Counted from the first letter of the stretch, positions 44,171 to 53,334 are shown. The stretch is 64,000 bases of DNA from Streptomyces mobaraensis NBRC 13819 = DSM 40847 (GCF_017916255.1 NZ_CP072827.1:744001-808000); one strand, 5' to 3'. Notes: generated from the letters alone by a model not told the origin. Numbers and translations: made by a program.

Positions 44171-44752
44171 TCAACTCCCGTTTCCCATCAGGGCCCGCGC
44201 CGCCGCGCGCGCGTGCAGCGCGGGCTCGGGGCTGCCGGAGAGGGCCGCGGTGGTGATGGCACCCTCCGCGAGGAGGAGGAGCTGGTCGGCCAGCGCCTCG
44301 GAGCCGCCCGCGGCGGCGGTCAGTCCGGCCAGGTAGCGCCGGAAGGCGTCCTTGTGGTGCCGCGCGGCGGCGGCGACGCCGGGGTGGGTGGCGCCCAGCT
44401 CCCCGTAGGAGTTGACGAAGGCGCACCCCCGGAAGTCCGGTTCGCCGAACCACGTGTGGAGCCAGTCGAAGACGGCCAGCACCCGTTCGGCCCCGGCCGG
44501 GCGCGCGTCGGCGAACCGCTCCAGCGAGGCGCGCCAGCGCTCGTCCCGGCGGCTCAGATACGCCTCGACGAGGGAATCCTTCGAGGGGAAGAGCTGGTAG
44601 AGCCGTTTGAGCGACACCCCGGACGCGGCCCGGATCGCGTCCATGCCCACCGCTTGCAGCCCCCGGCCGTAGAACAGCTCCTCGGCCGCGTCCAGCACTC
44701 TGCCCTCCGGGCTCTCCGACAGCTCCGGCCCCGCCTGCGCCACGGACCCCAC
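44171..44752 (-). CDS. TetR-family transcriptional repressor
   Basis: A 193-residue TetR regulator. The N-terminal helix-turn-helix (about 15-62) reads [23 protein letters not shown] cut at its usual point, then [18 protein letters not shown]. The C-terminal ligand domain includes a [11 protein letters not shown] segment. GTG 44752 start, with GGGAGAGGATGA upstream. It is divergent from the NTF2-like gene, and the gap holds two GAGAAC-N4-GTTCTC sites, so it very probably represses both genes until a ligand binds. Confidence 0.93.
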   Translation of the reverse strand: MGSVAQAGPELSESPEGRVLDAAEELFYGRGLQAVGMDAIRAASGVSLKRLYQLFPSKDSLVEAYLSRRDERWRASLERFADARPAGAERVLAVFDWLHTWFGEPDFRGCAFVNSYGELGATHPGVAAAARHHKDAFRRYLAGLTAAAGGSEALADQLLLLAEGAITTAALSGSPEPALHARAAARALMGNGS

Positions 44753-44771
44753 TCATCCTCTCCCTTGCCAC

Positions 44772-44823
44772 GAGAACCACCGTTCTCCTACGCTACCGCA
44801 CACCACGGAGAACGATCGTTCTC
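44772..44823. promoter_or_regulatory. Twin TetR operators GAGAAC-N4-GTTCTC
   Basis: Site 1 is at 44772-44787 and site 2 at 44808-44823; site 2 lies in the perfect 18-base palindrome GGAGAACGATCGTTCTCC (44807-44824). The centres are 36 bases apart. Both lie between the divergent TetR and NTF2-like genes, where an autoregulated TetR protein would bind. Confidence 0.85.
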
Positions 44824-44860
44824 CATCCCTCGCGGCCGTCGGCCGCACAAGGAGACCGCC

Positions 44861-45304
44861 ATGCCCGAAACCCCGAGGCCCCCGCTGCCGCCGTTCACCG
44901 CCGAGACCGCCCTGGAGAAGGTGCGCGCCGCCGAGGCGGCCTGGAACAGCCGCGATCCGGAGCGGGTCGCGCTCGCGTACACCGAGGACTCGGAGTGGCG
45001 CGACCGCGACGTCTTCCTCACCGGCCGCGCGGAGATCACCGCCTTCCTCCGCGACAAGTGGCGCCGCGAACTCGACTACCGCCTCCGCAAGGAGCTGTGG
45101 GCGTACACCGGCGACCGGATCACCGTGCGCTTCGCGTACGAGTGGCACGACGCGGCGGGCCGCTGGTTCCGCTCGTACGGCAACGAGAACTGGGAGTTCG
45201 CCGCGAACGGCCTGATGCGGCGCCGCTTCGCGAGCATCGACGACGTCCCCATCCGGCAGCACGAACGCCGCCTGACCGCACCGCCCTCCGCCCCGGGCGC
45301 CTGA
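44861..45304 (+). CDS. NTF2-like protein, DUF1348 family
   Basis: A 147-residue protein of the DUF1348 branch of the SnoaL/NTF2-like fold, with the typical [61 protein letters not shown] shortened and [12 protein letters not shown] blocks. A conical ligand pocket is expected; some members degrade or bind small aromatic or nitrogen compounds. ATG 44861 has AAGGAG upstream. Control by the divergent TetR through the twin operators is likely. Confidence 0.9.
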   Translation: MPETPRPPLPPFTAETALEKVRAAEAAWNSRDPERVALAYTEDSEWRDRDVFLTGRAEITAFLRDKWRRELDYRLRKELWAYTGDRITVRFAYEWHDAAGRWFRSYGNENWEFAANGLMRRRFASIDDVPIRQHERRLTAPPSAPGA

Positions 45305-45330
45305 GCCCGCCCCTCCCATGCACCCACCGA

Positions 45331-45347
45331 TGCACGCACCGCGTGCA
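45331..45347. promoter_or_regulatory. Palindrome TGCACGC-ACC-GCGTGCA and possible -10 box
   Basis: Perfect 7-base arms, directly followed by CATAAT (45345-45350), a fair -10 box. Transcription from it would begin at about 45357, next to an in-frame ATG at 45358, which allows a leaderless start for the serine hydrolase gene. Confidence 0.4.
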
Positions 45348-45465
45348 TAATGGCGGCATGCGCGCGCCGGGCCGTCGGCCACCGGCGTCCCGGCGCGCCC
45401 CCATGCCCTGTTCCCCGGGTCGGACGGCCGACGCGCGGCCCGCCCCGCGGCAGACGGAAGGACGC

Positions 45466-46590
45466 ATGACCGTGAGCAACCCACTGGACCCCGCGGCGCT
45501 CGACGCCGCCCTGGAGAACGTCCACCGCGCCGGAGTACCGGGCCTGTTCGCCGAGGTGCGCGACGGCGACCGGGTCTGGCGCGGCGCCGCCGGCGTCGCC
45601 GACACCGCCACCGGCCGTCCCGTCACCGCCGACATGCGGCACCGCGTCGGCAGCATCACCAAGACCTTCACCGCCGCCGCGGTCCTGCGACAGGTGGAGA
45701 GGGGGACGATCGGCCTGGACACCCCGATCGGCCGGTACCTCCCGGAGCTGGTCCCCGGCGCACGCGGTGCGGCGATCACGGTCCGGATGCTCGTCAACCA
45801 CACCAGCGGACTGGCCGAGTACCTGCCCTACGCCTACCCGTCCCTCAAGTCGTTCCCCGACCTCACCGGCACCCGCCCCGAGAGCCTGGACGACCACCGG
45901 TTCACCCGCTTCGACTCCGCCGACCTGATCAGGATGGGCGTCACCGCCCCTCCCGTCGGCGCCCCGGGCGGCACCCCGGGCTTCTACTCCAACACCAACT
46001 ACCTGCTCCTCGGCGCCCTCCTGGAGCGGGTCACCGGCACCACGGCCGAGCACTGCGTCACCCGGGACGTCATCGAACCCGCCGGCCTCCGGGACACCGA
46101 GCTCCCCACCGGCCCCCACCTCCACGGCCCCCACCCGCGGATGTACGAGGCGTGGTTCGGCATGATCGACCCGCCGCGCGACTACAGCGACTACGACATG
46201 TCCTGGGTGGGACCGGCGGGCGCCCTGATATCGACCGTCGCGGACCTCAACCGCTTCTACGGCCTGCTGCTCGCCGGCGAGATCGTCACCCCGTCCTCGC
46301 TGGCGGAGATGCGGCGCACGGTCCCGGTCGTCTCCCAGGAGGGCAAGACCATCGCCTACGGCCTCGGCCTGCACCCGATGGAGACCCCCGGCCGGGACAC
46401 CTTCTGGGGCCACGGCGGCACGGTCTGGGGCGCCGGAGCGCTGTCCGCGGTCCGGGCCGACGGCGGGCGGCGGGTGTCCGTCGCGGTCAACCTCCAGCGG
46501 TGGAGCGGGTTCGACGCCTCCGGCAGGCCGCGGCCCCATCCGATCGACGACGCGCTGGCCGCGTTCCACCGCCTCGCGATGTACGGCTGA
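45466..46590 (+). CDS. Serine hydrolase, class C beta-lactamase/DD-carboxypeptidase family
   Basis: A 374-residue penicillin-binding-type hydrolase. The SxxK motif is Ser63-Lys66 in VGSITKTF, the Tyr motif is YSNTNY (about 170) and the third motif is HGG in GHGGTVWG. No signal peptide is seen from this start. Relatives are DD-peptidases, esterases and lipid or statin esterases, so the substrate is open. ATG 45466 is supported by GGAAGGA upstream; the alternative ATG 45358 adds 36 residues and would fit a leaderless mRNA. Confidence 0.88.
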   Translation: MTVSNPLDPAALDAALENVHRAGVPGLFAEVRDGDRVWRGAAGVADTATGRPVTADMRHRVGSITKTFTAAAVLRQVERGTIGLDTPIGRYLPELVPGARGAAITVRMLVNHTSGLAEYLPYAYPSLKSFPDLTGTRPESLDDHRFTRFDSADLIRMGVTAPPVGAPGGTPGFYSNTNYLLLGALLERVTGTTAEHCVTRDVIEPAGLRDTELPTGPHLHGPHPRMYEAWFGMIDPPRDYSDYDMSWVGPAGALISTVADLNRFYGLLLAGEIVTPSSLAEMRRTVPVVSQEGKTIAYGLGLHPMETPGRDTFWGHGGTVWGAGALSAVRADGGRRVSVAVNLQRWSGFDASGRPRPHPIDDALAAFHRLAMYG

Positions 46591-46597
46591 CCCAGGG

Positions 46598-46631
46598 GCC
46601 CGCCGGTCCGTCACCGCCGCGCCCGGCGGGC
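46598..46631. terminator. Terminator hairpin after the serine hydrolase gene
   Basis: GCCCGCCGG (46598-46606) pairs perfectly with CCGGCGGGC (46623-46631), eight bases after the stop codon. There is no U-tract, as is usual in high-GC genomes. Confidence 0.6.
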
Positions 46632-46734
46632 GCTCCCCGGGGCGAACTCCCCGTCCCGCCGGGCGTGGCGCCGCACCGCCGCGCGCCGTCCGGCCCATTC
46701 TGGCCCTCGTGCGCACCCCTGAACCGGACCGCCC

Positions 46735-47712
46735 GTGCGGCGCCTGCTGACGGCCGCCCTGCTGGCCGCCGTCGCGCTGACCGGCCCCGCCGCCGGCGCG
46801 CAGCCGAGGGCGGGCGGGGGCCGGGGCGCGGCGGGGACGCCCATCGTCGCGGCCGACCAGGCGAGCCGGGCCGTGCACGTCCTGCGGTCCGAGCCGCGGA
46901 GCTGGGACGTGGCCCGGGGCACCGGCGTCCTGTGGTCGTGGAGCGCCGACGGCCAGGCGGGACTCGCCGACCTGGACCCCGGCTCGTCGTGGAGCAACCC
47001 GAGCGAGGCCAAGCTCCGCGAACTCGACGGCCGCCGCTACCTGCTGGCCACCGCCTCCGGCGGACTGGCGGCGGTGGTCGGCTACCCCGGGCGGGAGGTG
47101 TACTGGGCCGCCCACACCGGGCCGGGCAACGCGCACAGCATCGACCTGCTGCCCGACGGCAACGTCGCCGTCGCGGCCAGCACCGGCGGCTTCGTCCGCG
47201 TCTACGCGGCCTCGGCCGGCTCCCGCGCCACCCGTCACGCGGAGGTGCCGCTGCGCGGCGCGCACGGCGTCCACTGGGACCCCGGGACCCGGCTGCTGTG
47301 GGCGCTCGGGAGCCGGGAGCTCGTCGCCCTGCGGGTGGGCGGACCGGCCGACGACCCCGGCCTGGCCGTCGTCCACCGCAGTGCCCTGCCGACCCGCGAC
47401 GGCCACGACCTCGCCCCCGTCCTGGGCACGAAGGGCCGCCTCTGGGTGACCACCGGCACGGCCGTCTACCAGTACGCGACGGGCCGGCGCCGCTTCGTCG
47501 ACTACCCGCTGAGCTCCCGGATCAGCGCTCCCGGCGTCAAGAGCATCGGCGACGACCCCGCCACCGGCCGGATCCTGGTGGCCCGGCCCGAACCGGGCCA
47601 CGCCTGCGTCTGGTGCACGTCCGTCCTCACGTTCCACCGTCCGGACGGCACCAAGCGAATGGTGCGGGGCGCGATGTACAAGGCCCGCTGGTGGACCTCG
47701 CGCCGGGACTGA
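46735..47712 (+). CDS. Secreted beta-propeller-like protein (DUF6528-like)
   Basis: A 325-residue exported protein. The signal peptide is MRRLLTAALLAAVALTGPAAG. The rest is a run of beta-strands with propeller-like repeats (VVAADQASRAVHVL, LLWSWSADGQAGL, NVAVAASTGGFVRVY, RLLWALGSRELVAL), matching my memory of DUF6528. No catalytic motif; a late Cys pair (CVWC) could bind metal or form a disulfide. The start is GTG 46735 with no clear SD. Function unknown, outside the cell. Confidence 0.75.
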   Translation: MRRLLTAALLAAVALTGPAAGAQPRAGGGRGAAGTPIVAADQASRAVHVLRSEPRSWDVARGTGVLWSWSADGQAGLADLDPGSSWSNPSEAKLRELDGRRYLLATASGGLAAVVGYPGREVYWAAHTGPGNAHSIDLLPDGNVAVAASTGGFVRVYAASAGSRATRHAEVPLRGAHGVHWDPGTRLLWALGSRELVALRVGGPADDPGLAVVHRSALPTRDGHDLAPVLGTKGRLWVTTGTAVYQYATGRRRFVDYPLSSRISAPGVKSIGDDPATGRILVARPEPGHACVWCTSVLTFHRPDGTKRMVRGAMYKARWWTSRRD

Positions 47713-47832
47713 CGCCCCCGCCCCCGCACGGCGGGGTCCCGCGGCCGTCCTGCACACTTTCCCGGTGACAAGACGCACGACCGCACCGCCCCGGCCGACG
47801 CCCGCCCGCGCGCCCCGCACGGGAACCGCCCG

Positions 47833-49089
47833 ATGAGCGCTCCCCTGGCCGAGTCCCTCTCCGTCGTCCTCCTCCTGGCGGTGCTGGCCTGCACGGTGGT
47901 CCGCCCCTGGGGGCGGTCCGAGGCGGTGTTCGCCGTTCCGGCGGCCGGTCTGGTGATCGCCGCCGGGGCGGTCCCCCTGGAGCACGCCCGCGCCGAGGCC
48001 GGGCGGCTCGGGCCGGTGATCGGTTTCCTGGCGGCCGTCCTGGTCCTCGCCCGGCTCTGCGACGACGAGGGGCTGTTCCGGGCCTGCGGTGCCTGGATGG
48101 CCCGTACCGCCGCCGGACGGCCGCACCGGCTCCTCGCCCAGGTCTTCGCCCTGGCCTCGCTGATCACCGCCGTCCTCAGCCTGGACGCCACGATCGTGCT
48201 GCTGACGCCGGTGGTCTTCGCCACCGTGGCCCGGCTCGGCGCCCGGCCGGGTCCGCACATACACGCCTGCGCCCACCTGTCGAACACGGCGTCGCTCCTC
48301 CTCCCCGTCTCCAACCTCACCAACCTCCTCGCGTTCGACGCGACGGGCCTGGACTTCACCCGGTTCGCGGCCCTGATGGCGCTGCCCTGGCTGGTCGCCA
48401 TCGGGACGGAGTACGTGGTGTTCCGGCGCTACTTCGCCGCCGACCTGGCCGCAGGCGCCCAGGCGCCGCCCGCCGCCGCCCCGGCCGAGGTGCCGGTGTT
48501 CGCCCTGGCCACGGTGGCGGGCACGCTGGCGGGCTTCGTCGTCACCTCCGCGTTCGGGGTCGAGCCCGCGTGGGCCGCCCTCGCCGGGGCGGCCGTGCTC
48601 GCGGTCCGCGCCCTGGCCCGGCGCCGTACGACGCCCGGCGCCCTGCTGCGGGCCGCGTCGGTGCCGTTCCTCGCCTTCGTCCTGGCCCTGGGCGTCCTGG
48701 TCCGCGCGGTCGTCGACAACGGGCTCGCCGGCGGTCTCGGCCGGCTGGTCCCGGACGGCACCGGGCTGTGGGCCCTGCTCGCCCTCGCGGCGCTGGCCGC
48801 CCTGCTGGCGAACCTCGTCAACAACCTCCCCGCCGTCCTGGTGCTGCTGCCGCTCACCGCCCCCGCCGGCCCCGGCGCGGTGCTCGCGGTCCTGCTCGGG
48901 GTCAACATCGGCCCCAACCTCACCTACACCGGGTCCCTGGCCACCCTGCTCTGGCGGCGCATCGTGCACGAGCACGACGAGACGGTCGCGCTGGGCGAGT
49001 TCACCCGCCTCGGCCTGCTCACCGTGCCCGCCGCCCTGGTGCTGTCGGTGACGGCGCTGTGGGCGTCGCTCGCCCTCATCGGCCCCTGA
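47833..49089 (+). CDS. SLC13/ArsB-type membrane transporter
   Basis: A 418-residue membrane protein with 11-12 helices of the ion-transporter superfamily (arsenical pump ArsB, NhaD, SLC13). Two inverted repeats carry the family loops: LSNTASLLLPVSNLTNLLAF and LANLVNNLPAVLVLLPL with GVNIGPNLTYTGSLATLLW. It would exchange arsenite, sodium or a dicarboxylate for protons. No ars regulator or arsenate reductase gene is nearby, so arsenic resistance is not implied. ATG 47833. The stop codon lies in a hairpin. Confidence 0.88.
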   Translation: MSAPLAESLSVVLLLAVLACTVVRPWGRSEAVFAVPAAGLVIAAGAVPLEHARAEAGRLGPVIGFLAAVLVLARLCDDEGLFRACGAWMARTAAGRPHRLLAQVFALASLITAVLSLDATIVLLTPVVFATVARLGARPGPHIHACAHLSNTASLLLPVSNLTNLLAFDATGLDFTRFAALMALPWLVAIGTEYVVFRRYFAADLAAGAQAPPAAAPAEVPVFALATVAGTLAGFVVTSAFGVEPAWAALAGAAVLAVRALARRRTTPGALLRAASVPFLAFVLALGVLVRAVVDNGLAGGLGRLVPDGTGLWALLALAALAALLANLVNNLPAVLVLLPLTAPAGPGAVLAVLLGVNIGPNLTYTGSLATLLWRRIVHEHDETVALGEFTRLGLLTVPAALVLSVTALWASLALIGP

Positions 49090-49107
49090 CCCCGCGCGCC
49101 AGGGGCC
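49081..49107. terminator. Terminator hairpin at the transporter stop codon
   Basis: GGCCCCTG (49081-49088) pairs with CAGGGGCC (49100-49107). The left arm includes the first two bases of the stop codon. Confidence 0.55.
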
Positions 49108-49227
49108 GGGCAGGGGCGGCCGTACCGGGCACCCGGCCCCGGTGATCGGCGCCGCGCACCGCGCCCGCGCCGGACCGCCGGCCCGCCCGCGGCCGGGCCC
49201 GGAACCGCGCCCCGTCCGGGCGCGCCC

Positions 49228-50421
49228 TCACCGCGAGACCGGACGCGGCCCTTCCGCCAGCCGGGCGCGGACGTCCGCGGCGGCGTCGAGGCTGCCGGGC
49301 ACCCGCTCCCAGAGGGCGAGCAGGGCCGGTGCGAGCATGGGCGCCCGATCGCCGCTGTGCTGCCAGCAGTAGTGGGCGCGTTTGAGGGCCGCGACCGCCT
49401 CGGCGTCCGACGGGCCGCCGCGGGCCAGCCGGTTGGCGGCGGCGGACATCCACAGTTCGGCCGCGCGCGGGTGGTCGCCGGCCAGCCGCGCGAGGTCGGC
49501 GCGGACCTCGATCCACAGCCCGGCCTCGGCGCTCTGCGGGCCGTGCCGGCGCAGCACCTGCTGCTCCCAGGCGGCGGCCATCGCGGCGGCCTCGTTGTGC
49601 CGGCCGGCGTTGGCGGCGGCCAGGATCCGCGGCAGCGCGTCCTCCTCGCGGGCCGGCGCCGGCTCCTGCCGCGCGGGCTCGGCCGCCGCGACGGGCGCCG
49701 GAACGGAGGGCGCGGGAACGGCCGACGCCGGCGCGACGTGCACCGGGTTGGCGAGGACGGGCCCGGGCGTGCCGTGCCGCAGGACGAGCCGGTCCTCCGG
49801 CAGCCCCGCCTGGTCCAGGGCCAGTTGGTGCATCAGCGCCGGGTCGAGGACGGGCCCCGCCGTGGGGTGCCCGAGGTCGAGGACGGTGAGCAGGGACCGG
49901 GTGTAGGGCGACGCCTCGGCGGGGGCGCGGTCCGGGCTGGGGGTGACGACGCCGCACACCGCCGGTCCCGCGGTCAGCCGTCCGTCCCGGACGGCGGCGG
50001 CGACGTGCGGCCAGGATCTCCGGTCGGCCTCGACGTCGACCACGAGCAGGGTGGGTCCGGCGTGTTCGCCGAGGGTGCGGGTCAGCCACTCCCACGGCAG
50101 CCCGGTGTAGCGGACGGTGGCGGGGGTGCTGTCGCGGAGCGCCAGGTGCACCTCGCCGCCCTTGCGGGCCGGCACCATCAGGTGGCCGGTGACCCACACC
50201 AGCAGGGGTCCGGGAACGGTGGCGGCGTCACGGAGGTAGGCCAGGACGCTCTGCGGCCCGGCCATCGCCGGGAGCTGGACCACGTCCGCGGTCGCGGCGG
50301 CGAGGAAACCGCGCGGCCCGGCCCCGGCGACGGCGTGCGCGGTCGGGTTCGGCACCAGGCCCCGCCGCCGGTCGGGGGTGCCGTCCAGCAGCAGAACACA
50401 GCCATGGGTCAGGTGGTCCAA
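49228..50421 (-). CDS. Caspase-like fold/TPR-type protein, catalytic Cys not seen
   Basis: A 397-residue cytoplasmic protein. The N-terminal part (about 1-205) alternates strands and helices like a caspase-type domain: LLVWVTGHLMVPARKGGEVHL resembles the His loop (split here as VTGH and GGEVHLAL), and TLLVVDVEAD sits where caspases have D-x-C, but no Cys is present. An Ala/Pro linker (about 255-285) leads to a helical C-terminus with TPR-like repeats (AANAGRHNEAAAMAAAWEQ). TTG 50421 is proposed as start because AAGGAAG precedes it by six bases. No family recognised with certainty; perhaps a scaffold or inactive homologue. Confidence 0.6.
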   Translation of the reverse strand: MDHLTHGCVLLLDGTPDRRRGLVPNPTAHAVAGAGPRGFLAAATADVVQLPAMAGPQSVLAYLRDAATVPGPLLVWVTGHLMVPARKGGEVHLALRDSTPATVRYTGLPWEWLTRTLGEHAGPTLLVVDVEADRRSWPHVAAAVRDGRLTAGPAVCGVVTPSPDRAPAEASPYTRSLLTVLDLGHPTAGPVLDPALMHQLALDQAGLPEDRLVLRHGTPGPVLANPVHVAPASAVPAPSVPAPVAAAEPARQEPAPAREEDALPRILAAANAGRHNEAAAMAAAWEQQVLRRHGPQSAEAGLWIEVRADLARLAGDHPRAAELWMSAAANRLARGGPSDAEAVAALKRAHYCWQHSGDRAPMLAPALLALWERVPGSLDAAADVRARLAEGPRPVSR

Positions 50422-50643
50422 CGCGTTCTTCCTTCCGGCCGATACGGAGGCTCGTGGCCCGGTGCGGTGCCCGGTCCGGACGCCACGCCCGGTGCCGGTC
50501 CCACGTCCGTGCGGTACGTTCCGTGCAGTACGTGAGGCAACTGTAGGCGCCACCACTCGTATCGGCTCCGGCAATCACCCCGTGCGCGCGGGGTGGGGGG
50601 TCCCGCCCGCGCGCGGACGGGACCCGGTGCGCCCTGCGGCGCG

Positions 50644-51048
50644 TCAGCCCATGGCGTTGCGCGACTGGGTGCTGTCGTCCATGGCGCTGCGGCTGAGCAT
50701 CCGGCAGTAGGGGACGTTGGCGGCCTTGTCGTCGATGTACTTGGCCGCGACCCAGGTCTGGCGGTCCCTCAGCTGGTACCAGACGTTGTTGCCGCCGATG
50801 TCCTGGGCGCGGACCTTGCACCGCAGCCCGATCTGGATCCGGTGGCGCAGGATGCCGCGCACGGAGGCGTCGGTGCTGGGCAGGGCGCGCTCGTTGACGC
50901 CGGTGCGGGCGCTGACCGTGCCGTACGCCCGGGCGGCGCCGTCGGGCGTCGCCTCGGCCGGTGCGGCGAGCAGCGCGGTACCCGCCGCGGTCGCCGCCAG
51001 CACGCCGGCGACGAGCCGGCCGGCACGGGTCGCGAGTCTCCTGGACAT
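50644..51048 (-). CDS. Secreted bacterial SH3-domain protein
   Basis: A 134-residue secreted protein. The signal is about residues 1-34 (RLVAGVLAATAAGTALLAAP). The mature part is one SH3b-like domain: TGVNERALPSTDASVRGILRHR, then GLRCKVRAQDIGGNNVWYQL and WVAAKYID, with two Cys that can bond. Such domains bind the cell wall. AGAGGAG precedes ATG 51048. Monocistronic. Confidence 0.85.
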   Translation of the reverse strand: MSRRLATRAGRLVAGVLAATAAGTALLAAPAEATPDGAARAYGTVSARTGVNERALPSTDASVRGILRHRIQIGLRCKVRAQDIGGNNVWYQLRDRQTWVAAKYIDDKAANVPYCRMLSRSAMDDSTQSRNAMG

Positions 51049-51150
51049 GGAACTCCTCTGGTACGAGGTGGGAACAGAGCATTGCCCAGGTTCCACCAGC
51101 GATGTCCGGGTAAACACGGACAACGGGTGATAGGCCCGACTGGCGTGCCG

Positions 51151-52194
51151 TCAGCCGGCGGCATCCTTTCCGTCCCCGCCGCCCTGGGCCGCCTTCTTCG
51201 CCCGGCTGGGCTGGACGCGCTTGGGCTCGCCCTCCATCTTGGGGTGCTCCGGCGGGTACGGCAGGTCGCCGAGTCCGTGCTCGCGCTCGTCGCGGGCGGC
51301 GAGTTCCAGGGCGGCGTCCAGGGCGCAGGGGTGGTCCTCCATGTCCGCGTGCACGTCGCCGAGTTCGGCGTACCGGGCCGGCATGGTGGTGATGTCGAAG
51401 TCCTCGGGGACGGCGCTCTCCAGCTCGTCCCAGCGGAGCGGCGCGGAGACGGGGGCGTGCGGGCGGGGCCGGACGGAGTAGGCGCCGGCGATGGTGCGGT
51501 CGCGGGCGGTCTGGTTGTAGTCGACGAAGACCTTGGCCCCGCGCTCCTCCTTCCACCAGGCGGAGGTGACGTGCTCGGGCATCCGCCGCTCCAGCTCGCG
51601 GGCGACGGCGATGGCGGCCCGCCGCACCTGGACGAAGGTCCAGCGCGGGGCGATGGGCACGAAGACGTGCAGCCCCCGGCCGCCGGAGGTCTTGGGCCAG
51701 CCGGTCAGCCCCAGCTCGTCGAGGAGCCCGCGCAGTTCCAGCGCGGCGCGCACGGCGTCGGCGTACCCGGTGCCGGGCTGCGGGTCGAGGTCGATGCGCA
51801 GTTCGTCGGGGTGGTCGGTGTCGTCCCGCCGGACGGGCCAGGGGTGGAAGGTGAGGCAGCCGAGGTTGGCGGCCCAGAGGACGGCGGCGGTCTCGGTGGG
51901 GCAGATCTCGTCGGCGTACCGGCCGCTGGGGAAGGCGATCCGGCCGGTGGGGATCCAGTCGGGGAGGTTCTTGGGCGCCCGCTTCTGGAAGAACGACTCG
52001 CCCTCGACGCCGTCGGGATAGCGCTCCAGGGTGGTCGGACGGTCCCGCAGGGCGCGCAGGACGCCGTCGCCGACGCTCAGGTAGTAGCGGGCGACGTCGT
52101 ACTTGGTGTAGCCGCGCTCCGGGAAGTAGACCTTCTGGGGGTTGGACAGCCGTACCGTCCGCTCGCCGACGGTGAGCTCCAGCGTCTCTGCCAT
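51151..52194 (-). CDS. ligD: LigD-type DNA polymerase (end-joining polymerase domain)
   Basis: A 347-residue stand-alone primase-polymerase of the LigD PolDom family, used in non-homologous end joining. The metal-binding Asp135 and Asp137 are in RIDLDPQPG, the catalytic loop SGGRGLHV follows, and the N-terminal SNPQKVYFPERGYTK and late SAPLRWDEL blocks are standard. It fills gaps and adds ribonucleotides at breaks. The C-terminal 40 residues are basic and disordered. It is divergent from the ATP-dependent ligase gene (78-base gap). No Ku gene is in the window. Confidence 0.92.
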   Translation of the reverse strand: MAETLELTVGERTVRLSNPQKVYFPERGYTKYDVARYYLSVGDGVLRALRDRPTTLERYPDGVEGESFFQKRAPKNLPDWIPTGRIAFPSGRYADEICPTETAAVLWAANLGCLTFHPWPVRRDDTDHPDELRIDLDPQPGTGYADAVRAALELRGLLDELGLTGWPKTSGGRGLHVFVPIAPRWTFVQVRRAAIAVARELERRMPEHVTSAWWKEERGAKVFVDYNQTARDRTIAGAYSVRPRPHAPVSAPLRWDELESAVPEDFDITTMPARYAELGDVHADMEDHPCALDAALELAARDEREHGLGDLPYPPEHPKMEGEPKRVQPSRAKKAAQGGGDGKDAAG

Positions 52195-52272
52195 GCGGCC
52201 ACGCTAAGGCGTCCGGGGGGCCGGGCGCCTGTCGGCGGGCGGGCCGGCGCCGCCGCCCGCACAATCGGGATC

Positions 52273-53334
52273 ATGGACCTTCCGGTGATGCCGCCCGTGG
52301 AGCCGATGCTGGCCAAGTCCGCGGCGACGATCCCCCCGGGCATGCAGTACGAGGCGAAGTGGGACGGTTTCCGGGCCGTCGTCTTCCGGGACGGCGACGA
52401 ACTGGAGCTGGGCAGCCGCTCGGGCCGCCCGCTGACCCGCTACTTTCCGGAGCTCGTGGCGGCCCTGAAGGACCGCGTACCGGAACGCTGTGTGCTCGAC
52501 GGCGAGATCGTCGTCGCCCGCGGCGGCCGGCTCGACTTCGACGCCCTGCTGGAACGCATCCATCCAGCGGCCTCCCGGGTACGCCGTCTGGCCGAGACCA
52601 CCCCCGCCGCGTTCGTCGCCTTCGACCTGCTGGCCCTCGGCGACGCGTCCCTGCTGGCCACCCCGCAGCGCGAGCGCCGCCGGGCGCTGGAGGACGCGCT
52701 CCGCGCCGCCGGCGACCCGGTCTTCACCGCGCCCGTCACCTACGAACTCGACGTCGCCCACGGCTGGTTCGAGCGGTTCGAGGGCGCCGGCCTGGACGGC
52801 GTGATCGCCAAACCGCCGGACCTGCCGTACCGGCCCGGCGAGCGCGTCATGGTCAAGGTCAAGCACGAGCGGACGGCCGACTGCGTCGTCGCGGGCCTGC
52901 GCCCGCACAAGAGCGGGCCGGTGGTCGGCTCGCTGCTGCTGGGCCTGTACGACGCCGGGGGCCGGCTCCAGCACGTCGGCGTGTGCGGCGCGTTCACCAT
53001 GAAGCGGCGGCAGGAGCTGATGGCGGAGCTGGAACCGCTGCGCATGCCCACCGCCGAGGGCCACCCCTGGCAGGACTGGGCCGACGCCGACGCCCAGGCC
53101 GCCACCCGCCTCCCGGGCGGCCCCAGCCGCTGGACGGGCAAGAAGGACCTCTCCTGGATCCCGCTGCGCCCGGAGCGCGTCTGCGAGGTCGCCTACGACC
53201 ACATGCAGGGCGACCGCTTCCGCCACACCGCCCGCTTCCGCCGCTGGCGCCCGGACCGCGAGCCGGCCGGGTGCACGTACGCGCAGCTGGAGGAGCCGGT
53301 GTCGTACGACCTGGCGGAGGTGCTGGGGGGTTGA
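52273..53334 (+). CDS. ATP-dependent DNA ligase (LigC/LigD ligase-domain type)
   Basis: A 353-residue ATP-dependent DNA ligase. Motif I is YEAKWDGFR with Lys29 as the AMP-carrying residue; motif III is VAFDLLALG, motif IV LDGVIAKPPDLPY and motif V VKVKHERTADCVV. The OB domain follows to the C-terminus. It seals nicks and broken ends, probably with the divergent LigD-type polymerase in end joining. ATG 52273; the long frame upstream is antisense to the polymerase gene. Confidence 0.93.
   Translation: MDLPVMPPVEPMLAKSAATIPPGMQYEAKWDGFRAVVFRDGDELELGSRSGRPLTRYFPELVAALKDRVPERCVLDGEIVVARGGRLDFDALLERIHPAASRVRRLAETTPAAFVAFDLLALGDASLLATPQRERRRALEDALRAAGDPVFTAPVTYELDVAHGWFERFEGAGLDGVIAKPPDLPYRPGERVMVKVKHERTADCVVAGLRPHKSGPVVGSLLLGLYDAGGRLQHVGVCGAFTMKRRQELMAELEPLRMPTAEGHPWQDWADADAQAATRLPGGPSRWTGKKDLSWIPLRPERVCEVAYDHMQGDRFRHTARFRRWRPDREPAGCTYAQLEEPVSYDLAEVLGG

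Noticed and set aside
47833..49089. Arsenic resistance operon
   Set aside because: Only a transporter of the broad ArsB/NhaD superfamily is present; no arsR, arsC or related gene lies beside it.
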